From the NCBI GenBank assembly GCA_001683825.1, contig LXTR01000070.1, forward strand, positions 1 through 64,000: a stretch of 64,000 bases of DNA, in the 5' to 3' direction. A program made the position numbers and the translations under genes. Source of the DNA: Flavobacteriaceae bacterium CP2B. Lineage in GTDB: Bacteria; Bacteroidota; Bacteroidia; Flavobacteriales; Flavobacteriaceae. Below, piece after piece: positions 9,194 through 18,512 of this stretch (the stretch's first letter is position 1; each line of letters opens with the position of its first letter). The notes under the pieces were generated by a model. It worked only from the letters and a program-made list of their open reading frames with translations, was not told the origin of the DNA and did no database searches.

Positions 9194-10810
9194 TTAGTTA
9201 GTATTAATTTCGTGCACTTCGATCAAGTCAAGAGTCACTTCCTCATTTTCAACCTCAAAATTTAATGTCGTGTAAGGGGAATTGGGGAAATGGATTTCTG
9301 TCATTACGGTTTTTCCATCGTCAAAAAACAACTCAAGGGATGTTTTGTCCAGGATGATGGTGCCTTTGAGACTATTTTCTTCATAAGCTCTTGGTGCCAA
9401 TGAAATTTGATTTCCAAAGTTTTCGGAAAAGCCCGTATTCCCAGCTTTGCCCCTATTGATAAAAAATTGGCGGTTCTCATGGTTATAGCCGAAAACCAAT
9501 TCATCTCCAACTTCATTGCTGAGGGTAAAGGTGTATACCGTGGGATGAAGGTTTTTTATCTCAAAGAGTATTTCTGCTTTGGCCAGATCAATTTTGTCAG
9601 ATCCTATAATCTTTCGGGTACCTGATACTTGTACATTTTCTTCTTTGAATTTTTTACCCCTGAAACCCCGTAATTCTTTAACTGGTGATAGTTTCAGTCG
9701 GTAACCATTTTCGTCTTCCATCAGATGTAATTTCCTGGCGACGGTCATAGCGCTACGCCATGAAAACGTTGGCACGTCATTGGCATATTGCCAGTTAGAC
9801 ATCCAACCCATGAATAATCGGCGGCCGTCCGTTGCCGGGATATCAGACCAAGTGACTCCAGCATAATTGTCCTTACCAAAATCTACCCAATAGGTATGTT
9901 TCTTAGCCATGCTTTTCGCGAAAGCCTCATCAATAGTAAAGCTGGTGCCATCAAAATCACCGATAAAGTATTGGGTAGCACTGCCCCCGTTGGGTCCCCC
10001 GGGATTTATGCTCACCAGATGCACCCATTTGATTTCTTCAGTTCCGTCTATTTGAAGAGGGAATAAATCCGGGCACTCCCAAACACCCTCGTGGTTGCCT
10101 ATTCCGGTGCCAAAGACGGATAGAAATTCCCACTCCTTTAAATTTTTGGAGGCGTAAAATTGGGTTTCCTGGCCCGCAGCAAGGGTCATTACCCAGCGCG
10201 ACTGCCGGGCATCCCAAAATACTTTCGGATCCCTGAAGTCGGGAATCCCCGGATTTTTCAATACCGGGTTTTCTTCATATTTGATCCAGGTTAAGCCTTC
10301 ATCCAAAGAGTATGCAATCCCCTGAGTTTGTACATCTGTATTGCCACTACCTTCCTTTTTGGGGTCGTGATATGTAAAAATGGCCACTATGGGCACTTCT
10401 CCGTTTGTCCCGAACCCGCTGGTATTTTCATGGTCTACCACCGCGCTTCCGGAAAAGATATAGCCTAATTCGTCCGGGTATAGGGCAATAGGCTGTTCTT
10501 GCCAACGGACCATATCGGTGCTAATAGCATGACCCCAGTGCATTGGGCCCCATTTATTGCCATCGGGATAATGTTGATAGAAAAGGTGATAATATTCATT
10601 ATAAAAGAACATACCATTGGGGTCGTTCATCCACCCTTTTTTGGGTGTAAAGTGAAAATTTGGCCTGTACAAGTCCTCTTCATTAATCGCGGTAGCCTCC
10701 CCAGGCTGTAATGAGGTGGCCTCCTTGTTTTTGCAGGCGAGGATCAGTACCCCCATTATGGCAATACTTATAAAATTTACCATTTGCATTTTCATTGAAA
10801 CATTTTCCAT
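9194..10810 (-). CDS. GH32 beta-fructosidase lipoprotein (fructanase/levanase type)
   Basis: A glycoside hydrolase family 32 enzyme. The three GH32 catalytic elements are present: WMNDPNG with nucleophile Asp 63, FRDPKVF with transition-state Asp 194, and the WECPDLF motif with acid/base Glu 245. The five-bladed propeller (residues about 50-370) is followed by the GH32 C-terminal beta-sandwich. The N-terminus has a lipobox (LILAC), so the enzyme is probably membrane-anchored, either in the periplasm or on the cell surface. Internal Met codons at residues 6 and 8 are alternative starts that leave the signal peptide intact. It would release fructose from levan, inulin or sucrose-type substrates; exo versus endo action and linkage preference cannot be read from sequence. 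It is the only glycosidase in the operon. Confidence 0.93.
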   Translation of the reverse strand: MENVSMKMQMVNFISIAIMGVLILACKNKEATSLQPGEATAINEEDLYRPNFHFTPKKGWMNDPNGMFFYNEYYHLFYQHYPDGNKWGPMHWGHAISTDMVRWQEQPIALYPDELGYIFSGSAVVDHENTSGFGTNGEVPIVAIFTYHDPKKEGSGNTDVQTQGIAYSLDEGLTWIKYEENPVLKNPGIPDFRDPKVFWDARQSRWVMTLAAGQETQFYASKNLKEWEFLSVFGTGIGNHEGVWECPDLFPLQIDGTEEIKWVHLVSINPGGPNGGSATQYFIGDFDGTSFTIDEAFAKSMAKKHTYWVDFGKDNYAGVTWSDIPATDGRRLFMGWMSNWQYANDVPTFSWRSAMTVARKLHLMEDENGYRLKLSPVKELRGFRGKKFKEENVQVSGTRKIIGSDKIDLAKAEILFEIKNLHPTVYTFTLSNEVGDELVFGYNHENRQFFINRGKAGNTGFSENFGNQISLAPRAYEENSLKGTIILDKTSLELFFDDGKTVMTEIHFPNSPYTTLNFEVENEEVTLDLIEVHEINTN

Positions 10811-10852
10811 TGTTGCTCGAGTGTATTGTTCTTTATATTCTTTTAATTGTTA

Positions 10853-12172
10853 TCACACAGTTTCCACATTCAATTCAAAGACCTTTGCCAGGTTTTGCAT
10901 GTCCATATTCCAGTTGCCTATGAGAAATACCTGATGGTGGGAATAAAATTTCTTAATCAATTGCCTTCCATCGGGCACCCGCAGTACCCCTCCCCGCTTG
11001 CAATGTGAATTGGGGTATTCAACAAAGCCCTCTAGTTTTGAGTCTACTACCAGAATCTTATTAAGCAATGGCCCGATCTTTATCATGGTCATAGGCCCAG
11101 TTGAAATTGTGGCATCAATTGCATGAGCGTTTTCATCAACAATATCCAGGACCTTGGGGCGGAGGGTCCATTCTTTGGCATAACAACAAGGCACTATTCC
11201 GAAATACCCGCAATGAGCCAGAAGAACATGGTTCTCCGGTTCTTCGACCTCTGGGAATGATTCTATTTTTTCGTGCTTTAAGGCTGCATCACCCATGAGG
11301 AAGGGATAGATGTTGGTCATCATTATGGGTGCCTCTAAGGTCTTGTGGGCAAGGTATTTGGTTAAAAGCGACATTATATCCGCTTCGCAGATCCAAATTA
11401 TGCCCAACTCCTCGAAAAGCATATCCCATGCCAGACAGGGGGTTGTATTACAATGATGGGATTCATTGAGGCAATTGATCCCCACACCCACTATTGCGGA
11501 ATCTTCCAGGATATCTGCCTTGACAACCATATATAACTTCACGGCATCCAGGATGGATCTGTTGGAAAGTCCGGAGGTTGTCCTTTTCCATAGCTGCCAA
11601 ACCTTTTCTGCTGCCTCATCAGAAACTTCCTTTGCTCTATTGCCCAGGGCTTCAAAACTCTTTTTTTCCACCTGTATCCCGAACTTGGATCGGATATTCT
11701 GCACACATTCTTCCTCGAACCAGTAAAAGCGTTTAAATATCTCTGATTGGAACCCTTTGCCAGGATCATCCTGGTAAACCAGGAATTTGTGGCCTTTTGC
11801 TTCCCGTTTTAATTTCAGGGCTCTGCATATCCTTTTAGTTTGATCCAAACTATTAGGAAAAAGCAATTCTTTACCCTTTTCCCTGAGGTATGTGTATATC
11901 TCCCAATCCCACATGGAAAAGGTTCCAAATTCTGAGGTTACTAGAATTATGGGTTTTGATATTTTCAGGATGGCCTTATCCTGTCTGTAAACATCCACCA
12001 CCAATTGTAGAAATAGCACACCATCAGCTGATTCCGGAATCACGCTTCCTAAGGCAATGGGTTCCAGAATTTCCGCACTGTCCTTTAATAAAGAGCGCAT
12101 TAACTGTAATTGCTTCTGGTAATCTTCATCCATTCCGGATTGGAAGTACATGGGTACTAATGTCGCTTTCAT
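10853..12172 (-). CDS. L-fucose isomerase-like protein (COG2407 type)
   Basis: This 439-residue protein resembles the L-fucose/L-arabinose isomerase-like family. Supporting marks are TTPCLAWDML at residues 243-252, ICEADIMSLLTKYL with the Glu-x-Asp pair (263, 265) that binds metal in the family, LLAHCGYFG near 320, and the C-terminal run EGFVEYPNSHCKRGG then HHQVFLIGNWNMDM. Known members interconvert an aldose and a ketose. The gene overlaps the end of the sugar porter gene by 4 bases (ATGA) and is followed by GH32, so it belongs to the fructan operon. That placement suggests that it acts on fructose or a related hexose brought in by the porter. No signal peptide, so cytoplasmic. The reaction is inferred; the family assignment is from motif resemblance only. 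Confidence 0.7.
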   Translation of the reverse strand: MKATLVPMYFQSGMDEDYQKQLQLMRSLLKDSAEILEPIALGSVIPESADGVLFLQLVVDVYRQDKAILKISKPIILVTSEFGTFSMWDWEIYTYLREKGKELLFPNSLDQTKRICRALKLKREAKGHKFLVYQDDPGKGFQSEIFKRFYWFEEECVQNIRSKFGIQVEKKSFEALGNRAKEVSDEAAEKVWQLWKRTTSGLSNRSILDAVKLYMVVKADILEDSAIVGVGINCLNESHHCNTTPCLAWDMLFEELGIIWICEADIMSLLTKYLAHKTLEAPIMMTNIYPFLMGDAALKHEKIESFPEVEEPENHVLLAHCGYFGIVPCCYAKEWTLRPKVLDIVDENAHAIDATISTGPMTMIKIGPLLNKILVVDSKLEGFVEYPNSHCKRGGVLRVPDGRQLIKKFYSHHQVFLIGNWNMDMQNLAKVFELNVETV

Positions 12173-13509
12173 TGAGTGGCAATTTTCGTTGATTGCTGTT
12201 TTAATAATTTCTTACTCAATTCCTCCAGGGATACTCCTTTAGTTTCCGGCATTAGGAATATGACGAATAACAACTGCAGCAGCATCATAAAGGCAAAAAA
12301 GGAAAAGACGATCCCCGGACCGATGGTTGTAAATAATATGGGAATAAGTGAGGGTACCACTGCCGCCAGGATCCAGTGAACGGAGCTACCAAAACTTTGA
12401 CCATATCCTCTTAAATGGTTAGGGAAAATCTCCGAGATAAATACCCAGATCACGGTACCCTGTCCAATAGCGTGAGCTCCGATAAACATAAAAAGGAAAA
12501 AAGCTACCGAGAGGCCTTCCCAACTAAAGAAAAATGCACAGGCGACCAGGGTAAGTGACAAAATATAGCCTGCTGATCCTATATACATCAATTGTTTCCT
12601 CCCCATTCTATCAATCAGATAGATTCCCAAAAGTGTGAAGAGCATGTTGGTCACACCAATACCAATACTACTCAGTAAGGCTGCATTGGCTCCGAGGCCC
12701 GCCTCTTCCAGGATCCTTGGTGCGTAGTACAGGAAGGCATTAATGCCGGACAACTGATTGAAAAAAGCAATACAAAAGGCAAGAATTAGTGGGAAACGAT
12801 ACTTTTTAATGAAAATGTTTTCGCCAGGAATAAGGGTATCGCTTTCTGTTTTGATCTCCAGCATCAATTTCTCGACATCCACTCCCGGGTTAATGGTAGC
12901 GAGGACTTCTTTAGCTTTGTCTACCTTAAGTTTCGATAACAGCCATCTGGGGCTTTGTGGGATACTCAAGGCAAAAATTGTATAGATAGCAGCCGGAATA
13001 GCCTCTACGCCAAGCATCCATCGCCAGGCATTTTCGCCTAAGTTGTTAAGTAAGTAATTGGAAAAAAATGCGATGAGGATACCAAATACAATATTAAACT
13101 GGTAAAGCCCCACCAATTTTCCCCGGTCTTTGGCCGGTGCAATTTCAGAAATATAGGCAGGAGCTGCAATGGTGGAGGCCCCTACACCTAAACCGCCGAT
13201 GAATCGAAACACAGCGAAGGTGATGGGATCATTGGAAAGGGCCGATCCCAGGGCGGAGATGGTATATAAAGCACCAATCCAGATAAGCGTTTTTTTCCGG
13301 CCGAGTTTGTTGGTGGGAATACCCCCGAGTAAGGCTCCTACCACAGTACCCCAAAGGGCCATGCCTATGACGACCACCCCATGGAAAACATCGGATGATT
13401 GCCAAAGGGTTTGCAATTTCTTATCCGCCCCGGAAATCACTACCGTATCAAACCCGAATAAGAATCCTGCAAGTGCAGCAGTGATGGACCAAACCCATAT
13501 TTTTTTCAT
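12169..13509 (-). CDS. MFS sugar:H+ symporter (sugar porter family)
   Basis: A 446-residue, 12-helix membrane protein of the sugar porter family. Signature motifs are all visible: GFLFGFDTVVISGA in helix 1, NKLGRKKTLIWIG between helices 2 and 3, the RFIGGLGVG and APAYISEIAPAKDRG region, PQSPRWLL before the central loop, DRMGRKQLM between helices 8 and 9, and PETKGVSLEEL after helix 12. It would carry a hexose, most likely fructose, across the inner membrane. It is the first gene of the operon, 243 bases after the sensor gene, and overlaps the isomerase-like gene by 4 bases, so translation is likely coupled. Confidence 0.93.
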   Translation of the reverse strand: MKKIWVWSITAALAGFLFGFDTVVISGADKKLQTLWQSSDVFHGVVVIGMALWGTVVGALLGGIPTNKLGRKKTLIWIGALYTISALGSALSNDPITFAVFRFIGGLGVGASTIAAPAYISEIAPAKDRGKLVGLYQFNIVFGILIAFFSNYLLNNLGENAWRWMLGVEAIPAAIYTIFALSIPQSPRWLLSKLKVDKAKEVLATINPGVDVEKLMLEIKTESDTLIPGENIFIKKYRFPLILAFCIAFFNQLSGINAFLYYAPRILEEAGLGANAALLSSIGIGVTNMLFTLLGIYLIDRMGRKQLMYIGSAGYILSLTLVACAFFFSWEGLSVAFFLFMFIGAHAIGQGTVIWVFISEIFPNHLRGYGQSFGSSVHWILAAVVPSLIPILFTTIGPGIVFSFFAFMMLLQLLFVIFLMPETKGVSLEELSKKLLKQQSTKIATQ

Positions 13510-13752
13510 AATCCTTCAATCTTCATTAATGAAAACTAAAGTATTCGAAAAAGAATGGGTGCTTATTTAAGAATGTTGCAACTTGTTATAATATCGTTAA
13601 GAAATATTTATAATTTTTATTAATGCGCTGTATGTCAATTATTTAAATGGATTAATCCAATTTTTTTATATTTTGAATTGTATGATTTTGTTACAATTGT
13701 TTTGAGGAGGTTACCTTTTCGGAAGATGTTTTAAGCAAAAACAGTAGATAAA
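13510..13752 (-). promoter_or_regulatory. Probable control region of the fructan operon
   Basis: A 243-base AT-rich gap between the sensor gene and the first operon gene, which face the same way. It contains a perfect 12-base palindrome TGGATTAATCCA at 13648-13659, a plausible binding site for the AraC-type output domain of the sensor. On the minus strand a TTGACA-like hexamer follows shortly after it, but no clear TAnnTTTG element is found, as expected for an activator-dependent promoter. The role is inferred. Confidence 0.45.
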
Positions 13753-16512
13753 TTACAGGGTATGCACTTTCCGGTGTGCATTTGGTGAAACCCCATACTT
13801 GTTTTTGAAAGAAGTAGAGAAATAATTTGGAGAGGAGAAGCCGTGGCCATAGGCAATTTCCGATATACTCAGATCGGTGCTTTCCAGAGCGCCCTTAGCC
13901 TTATCTAGACGGAAATCATTAATATAATCACTGATACTCAGTCCAAGGATTGCCTTTATTTTACGATATAATTGGACTCTTGAAATATTCAGGGTGTCAG
14001 CTAATTGCTCTACCGAGAAATTGCTATTATCCAGATTCTCAGTGATCAGATTATTAATTCTTCCAAGGAATTGCTGTTCAAGGTTGCCGAAATTCTCAAC
14101 ATGCTCAATTTTATAAATATTGTTGGTATAATAATACCTCAATTTCTCTCTGTTATACAGGAGCGATTTTATTGACTGGACCAGGATGGAGTAACTAAAC
14201 GGTTTGGTTAGGTAGAGGTCGGCGCCTGATTGCAACCCCTTTAAATAGGAGTCTTTATCACTTAAAGCCGTTAGCACGATGATGGGTATATGAGAGGTTC
14301 TAAGGTCATTCTTAAGTATCTCGCAAATCTCAAAGCCGGATTTTTCCGGCAGCATAATATCGCAAACAATAATATCCGGAATTATTTCCATAGCCATTTC
14401 GATGGCATCACTACCATCCGAAAGGCTCACCTTGTATTCCACCTTAAATTTCTGTTTGAGAAACATAGAAAGATCATTGTTGTCTTCAATTAACAATAGG
14501 CTGGCAGATTCTTCACTGCTTTTAGGTTCAGATGTTAGATAGGATTCGCCCTCCAGGTCCTTGAAGGTAAAATTTACAACGCTATCATCTACGAGATCTG
14601 CCTCCACAATAATCTCAGCCTCATCTAAATGGGCCTTCCCTTTATGTAGTGTAATGACGAATTCAGTACCATGATACGACCTAACATCGATGCTACCTTT
14701 GTGCAGCTCCACGAGTTCCTTGCTCAAATGAAGGCCGATGCCCGAACTGTTCTTGCGATTGTTGGAACCTTTAAAAAAGGCTTCAAAAATATGCTTGACT
14801 TCCTTTTCAGGAATCCCAATACCTGAATCTTTAATATGTATGGCTATAGTATTTGATTGAGGATTATCTACAATGTCTATGATCACTTTACCGTTATCCG
14901 GCGTAAATTTGAAGGCATTAGATAGGATATTAAAGTATACCTTGTCCATTAAATCCCGATCAATATATACTTCCAGATTTTTGTTATTGGAATGGATCTT
15001 AAATTGTATGTTCCGTCTTTTGGCCTCATGAATAAAATCCAGGTAGATTCTTCTGGAAAAATCAAACAGATTTGTTTTTGAGGCTTTGAGGTTGAATTTT
15101 TTTTCCTCCACCTTCCTGAAATCCAGTAAATTATTAATAAGCCTCAACAGGCGGTTTGAATTATTGTAAATCAGTTCCACCTCATTCATCATTGTACTGT
15201 TCTTTAATTTAGCAGTTTCAGTGATTGATTCTACAGAACTTAAAATAAGGGTAATCGGGGTCTTAAATTCGTGGGACAAACCTGTGAAAAAGCTAAGTTT
15301 GGCCTCGTTGGTTTGTTTGATCTTTTCTGCAAATCGCGATATCTGGTTTTTTTGTATGGTAATTTTCTTGTTGGTTAATTGCAGCTGTCGGTTTTTTTTA
15401 CTGATGGTAAGCATGGAATATATACTATATACCGTAAGGCTAATGATTATTGCCAGCAGTGCCATGGTAACTTTTAGAAGGGTATTCTGGGCATAATACT
15501 TTTCTTCCTGTGACCTGAGTGCCGCGGTTTGCTTTTCGATATCCTCTTGTTGGTCATTAATTTTTTCGAATTGGTTTTTCATGATATCGGCATTCCGCGC
15601 GTCGATGACGGTAGTCTTCAGAATATTGTTCTTGGCAACCTCTTTCCCAGCCAATAAATCCATGGCCAGCTCAATAGCCTCCGACCCACCTGTGGGGTAC
15701 AAGATAGAGGCTTCAAGTATTCCTGTCCGCACTAATTCTATCCCATTTTCCGGACCATTTAATCCATCAACACCAATAAAGCCAATCTCCTTTTCCCATC
15801 CTTTTTCTCGCGCTACCTGCCAGGCTTGAAATGCCATTTCATCGTTGAAGGCATAAACAAAATCAATTCTTTTATGCTTTAATGAATCCAGAAGACGACT
15901 AAATTCCATTTTAGGGATACCATCATCGGCACCACCCAAACTAGCCAATAGTGTTACGTTTTCTAGAGGGTTAATTATTTGTCTGAAGCCCTTGCTACGT
16001 TCCAAAACCGGAGTTGAAACATCTCCCCCTCTTAATTCAATGACATTAATTTCATTTTGTTTTGAAGAAACTATATAATTTCCCACATTACGGCCCACTT
16101 CGAGATTATCTCCACCCACATAGGCACTATATTTCCCGGAATTAATTTTTCTATCGATAACAATAACAGGTATACCCAGCTCAAATGCCTTTTCAAGATA
16201 AGGGACTATGCGATCTGGTTCAATAGGAGATATGATAATAACATCCGTATTATCAGCTATCATTTTCTCGATGTGCCCTATTTGCCTATTAACATCATTA
16301 TGCGCTTCATAAATTGAAAGAGTTACCTCAGGATATAGGGATGCCTGGATTTGCATTGAATGATTCATGGCGTCACGCCAGGGATGGTCACTCAAACATT
16401 GGGAAAAGCCTATTTTGATTTTCTCATCATCAAAAGTATTCTTGCAACTAAATATTGTTAGGCAAAGGCCCAGTAATACAAGTAGCCTATATTTTATCTT
16501 TAATTGGAACAT
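13753..16512 (-). CDS. Hybrid two-component sensor with periplasmic sugar-binding domain (HTCS, fructose-sensor type)
   Basis: One 919-residue chain holds a complete two-component system. A signal/anchor segment with a lipobox-like FSC at 21-23 leads to a type I periplasmic-binding (LacI/ribose-binding-like) domain at about 30-310, then a coiled linker, a membrane helix at about 345-370, HisKA with phospho-acceptor His 414 in GLSHEFKTPI, HATPase (DSGIGIPEK; GIGLHLS), a receiver domain with Asp 718 in VCDIMLP and Lys 770, and an AraC-type helix-turn-helix at about 820-919. The sugar-binding-protein sensor, rather than a beta-propeller, is the design of the Bacteroides fructose sensor BT1754, and it fits the GH32 locus downstream. 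It would bind free fructose and activate the operon. The sensor is transcribed in the same direction as the operon. Confidence 0.93.
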   Translation of the reverse strand: MFQLKIKYRLLVLLGLCLTIFSCKNTFDDEKIKIGFSQCLSDHPWRDAMNHSMQIQASLYPEVTLSIYEAHNDVNRQIGHIEKMIADNTDVIIISPIEPDRIVPYLEKAFELGIPVIVIDRKINSGKYSAYVGGDNLEVGRNVGNYIVSSKQNEINVIELRGGDVSTPVLERSKGFRQIINPLENVTLLASLGGADDGIPKMEFSRLLDSLKHKRIDFVYAFNDEMAFQAWQVAREKGWEKEIGFIGVDGLNGPENGIELVRTGILEASILYPTGGSEAIELAMDLLAGKEVAKNNILKTTVIDARNADIMKNQFEKINDQQEDIEKQTAALRSQEEKYYAQNTLLKVTMALLAIIISLTVYSIYSMLTISKKNRQLQLTNKKITIQKNQISRFAEKIKQTNEAKLSFFTGLSHEFKTPITLILSSVESITETAKLKNSTMMNEVELIYNNSNRLLRLINNLLDFRKVEEKKFNLKASKTNLFDFSRRIYLDFIHEAKRRNIQFKIHSNNKNLEVYIDRDLMDKVYFNILSNAFKFTPDNGKVIIDIVDNPQSNTIAIHIKDSGIGIPEKEVKHIFEAFFKGSNNRKNSSGIGLHLSKELVELHKGSIDVRSYHGTEFVITLHKGKAHLDEAEIIVEADLVDDSVVNFTFKDLEGESYLTSEPKSSEESASLLLIEDNNDLSMFLKQKFKVEYKVSLSDGSDAIEMAMEIIPDIIVCDIMLPEKSGFEICEILKNDLRTSHIPIIVLTALSDKDSYLKGLQSGADLYLTKPFSYSILVQSIKSLLYNREKLRYYYTNNIYKIEHVENFGNLEQQFLGRINNLITENLDNSNFSVEQLADTLNISRVQLYRKIKAILGLSISDYINDFRLDKAKGALESTDLSISEIAYGHGFSSPNYFSTSFKNKYGVSPNAHRKVHTL

Positions 16513-16825
16513 TTTAGTCAGGTTGTCTTCTAAATTTAAGAAAATGCTGCGATATAATGTAAATACCCAAAAGTTCCTTCGGATGTTGGAAGTTTTCTAA
16601 ATCGCACAAATTCTGTGACCAATATTTACTAGAATATGTTGTTGCAATAAAATTAGTTTACCCTTATTATAATTTTGAATCACACAATTAATATCTTTAG
16701 AATATCAGAAAGGAAAGCATCTTACTTTAAGTTCATTAATAATAGCGTCCACAAATCGGTTAACAGTTTAATTCCGGAAAATGTAACTGATTGATTTATA
16801 GTGACTTGTGGGGAATGGGTATAAC
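16513..16825. other. AT-rich stretch upstream of the sensor gene
   Basis: No gene is recognised. It presumably holds the promoter of the sensor gene on the minus strand; no clear TTG-N19-TAnnTTTG pair was found by eye. It ends at repeat copy 2. Confidence 0.4.
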
Positions 16826-16961
16826 CCTGCCACCCCGACTGAATATTTTTAAACCCTGATAATCAATTTATTATCAGGGTTTTATTTTTAAGTCCTTTTT
16901 CGAAAAACCCCTTTTTCACCTAAAAATCCTCCTAAAAAGTCAACAATTCGGATAACAAAAT
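16826..16961 (+). repeat. Direct repeat copy 2: tRNA-Pro 3' tail, terminator and flank
   Basis: This is the partner of 1971-2106, aligned without gaps. It keeps only the last T-arm strand and acceptor end of tRNA-Pro (CCTGCCACCCCGA) before the terminator and flank; the anticodon arm present in copy 1 is missing. It marks the right boundary of the segment carrying the HAD genes and the fructan locus. Confidence 0.85.
16851..16889 (+). terminator. Rho-independent terminator in repeat copy 2
   Basis: A perfect 13-base-pair stem, AAACCCTGATAAT with ATTATCAGGGTTT, followed by TTATTTTT. Changes relative to copy 1 lengthen the stem rather than break it. Confidence 0.75.
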
Positions 16962-16998
16962 TGATTCAATTTCACCAACCAACCAAAGGAGGAGTACT

Positions 16999-17139
16999 AT
17001 GCAATTGGTTCATCGGGGAACCAGGATTACAACCTATATATTAGGCCCACATTCTCAGACCTATACACTTAGAGCGATAAGAATCTTCAATGATATTAAG
17101 TGGGGAAAATTTACTGTACGAAGTCGTAAGTGGAAGTAA
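16999..17139 (+). CDS. Small ORF (46 residues) with strong ribosome-binding site
   Basis: An ATG 5 bases after AAAGGAGGA, an unusually canonical Shine-Dalgarno sequence for this genome, opens a 46-codon frame ending in TAA. The product is basic (RSRKWK tail; about a quarter Arg/Lys/His) with no signal peptide or family I recognise. It lies directly after repeat copy 2, where the original chromosome flank of the tRNA site may resume. It may be a real small gene or chance; the ribosome-binding site is the main support. Confidence 0.4.
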   Translation: MQLVHRGTRITTYILGPHSQTYTLRAIRIFNDIKWGKFTVRSRKWK

Positions 17140-17350
17140 CGGATGCTTAGCGCCATTAAAAACGGATACTTTGAACCACGCCATTATTTGATGTATAGGA
17201 TAGTTTTTTAGTCACTTAAATGTGTTTGCACCATGCTTAATTTTTCCCGGCAAGGGTGGTATACTATGGCCGTTTTTGCATTCTAAGCCATTTTTCAACG
17301 TAATATATCATCTAAACCAATTTTTTTATGAAAAAGCTTAATTTCATGGG

Positions 17351-18427
17351 ATGTATATTTTTATAAAAATACTTTTATTTCTCCTCGCAATTGCTGGATC
17401 TATTTTGTCTTGGAAATTATTTTCCGATTCAAAAAAAGCAAGGTTCATAGCTTTTTATACATTGGCTATTAGTCTAATAGCACTCAATCAAATTTTATCC
17501 TTTTACAATTCGACAATTGACATATTTCCGATTTTTAATACGTTCACGGGCTATTTCTTAACCCCGTTGATTTTTCTTCACAGTATTTTGCTGTTTAAGA
17601 TTACGAACTTAAAAAAACTCGTTTATAAGCATTTCATAGTTAGCATTCCATTTTTATGTATCATCATATATTGGATTTTTGATGATTATAGGAGAAAACT
17701 GCTGGGGTATAACAACAATTCTTATATTACTATTTTACTTGTTGTTCAATGTTTTGTTTATACCCTTCTTCTTATATTTTTTTTGAACAAAAGGAAAAAA
17801 ATAATTCTAGGGATCAAGCCCACCCTTCAATACCAAAGAATACGGTTATCCATTACATTATTCTTGATTCAAGCCCTAATTACAGCCACTATTTTATTTG
17901 AGAATTTTATATCGCATGATCATTTGACCGATTATTTGGTGCTTTTTATTTTTTTGCTATTCATGGTCCAGGTATTGTTGATTTTTTTCTTACAAAAGAA
18001 ATACCCCACATTTTTTAAGGAGAACGATAGGCTATTCCATTTTTCCAATAAAGGAACTGATGTAGTTGAAGTATATACTAGTGAATCTGCCCCACCCGTT
18101 TTACAGGAGCTCCAAAAACTAATGTCGGAACAAAAAATATTTAAGGATTCTTCATTGAGCTTAACGCGTTTGGCAAATGAATTAAATATAGCCGAACATA
18201 CTTTATCTAAGATTTTGAAGGATTCATATAACTTAACCTATACCCAATATATAAGTTTTCAAAGGCTTAAAGAGGTAAAAAAATTATTGCAACAATCAAC
18301 GACCAGTGACATAAGAATTAATGAGATCATGTATGAAGTTGGATTTAATTCAAGGTCAGCTTTCAATACCTGGTTTAAAAGAAACACTGGATTTACGCCA
18401 ACGGAGTTCAAAAAAAGTCCTGAATAA
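17351..18427 (+). CDS. Membrane-anchored AraC-family transcriptional regulator
   Basis: Residues 1 to about 230 form seven predicted membrane helices rich in Leu, Ile and Phe with short loops, a common Bacteroidota architecture of membrane-bound regulators. Residues about 255-358 are an AraC-type DNA-binding domain: LTRLANELNIAEHTLSKILKD is the first helix-turn-helix and RINEIMYEVGFNSRSAFNTWF the second, ending TGFTPTEFKKSPE. The protein would sense a signal at the inner membrane and act as a transcription factor from there. Eighty-five bases downstream is a secreted hydrolase gene on the same strand, the likely regulated partner. The ligand is unknown. Confidence 0.88.
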   Translation: MYIFIKILLFLLAIAGSILSWKLFSDSKKARFIAFYTLAISLIALNQILSFYNSTIDIFPIFNTFTGYFLTPLIFLHSILLFKITNLKKLVYKHFIVSIPFLCIIIYWIFDDYRRKLLGYNNNSYITILLVVQCFVYTLLLIFFLNKRKKIILGIKPTLQYQRIRLSITLFLIQALITATILFENFISHDHLTDYLVLFIFLLFMVQVLLIFFLQKKYPTFFKENDRLFHFSNKGTDVVEVYTSESAPPVLQELQKLMSEQKIFKDSSLSLTRLANELNIAEHTLSKILKDSYNLTYTQYISFQRLKEVKKLLQQSTTSDIRINEIMYEVGFNSRSAFNTWFKRNTGFTPTEFKKSPE

Positions 18428-18512
18428 AAAAACCGCACATCTTTAAACTCAAATCTTGATTTTTTTATTTCTTCCGTTATTAATATTGCATAAGACTTTA
18501 AAAATCAGGAAA

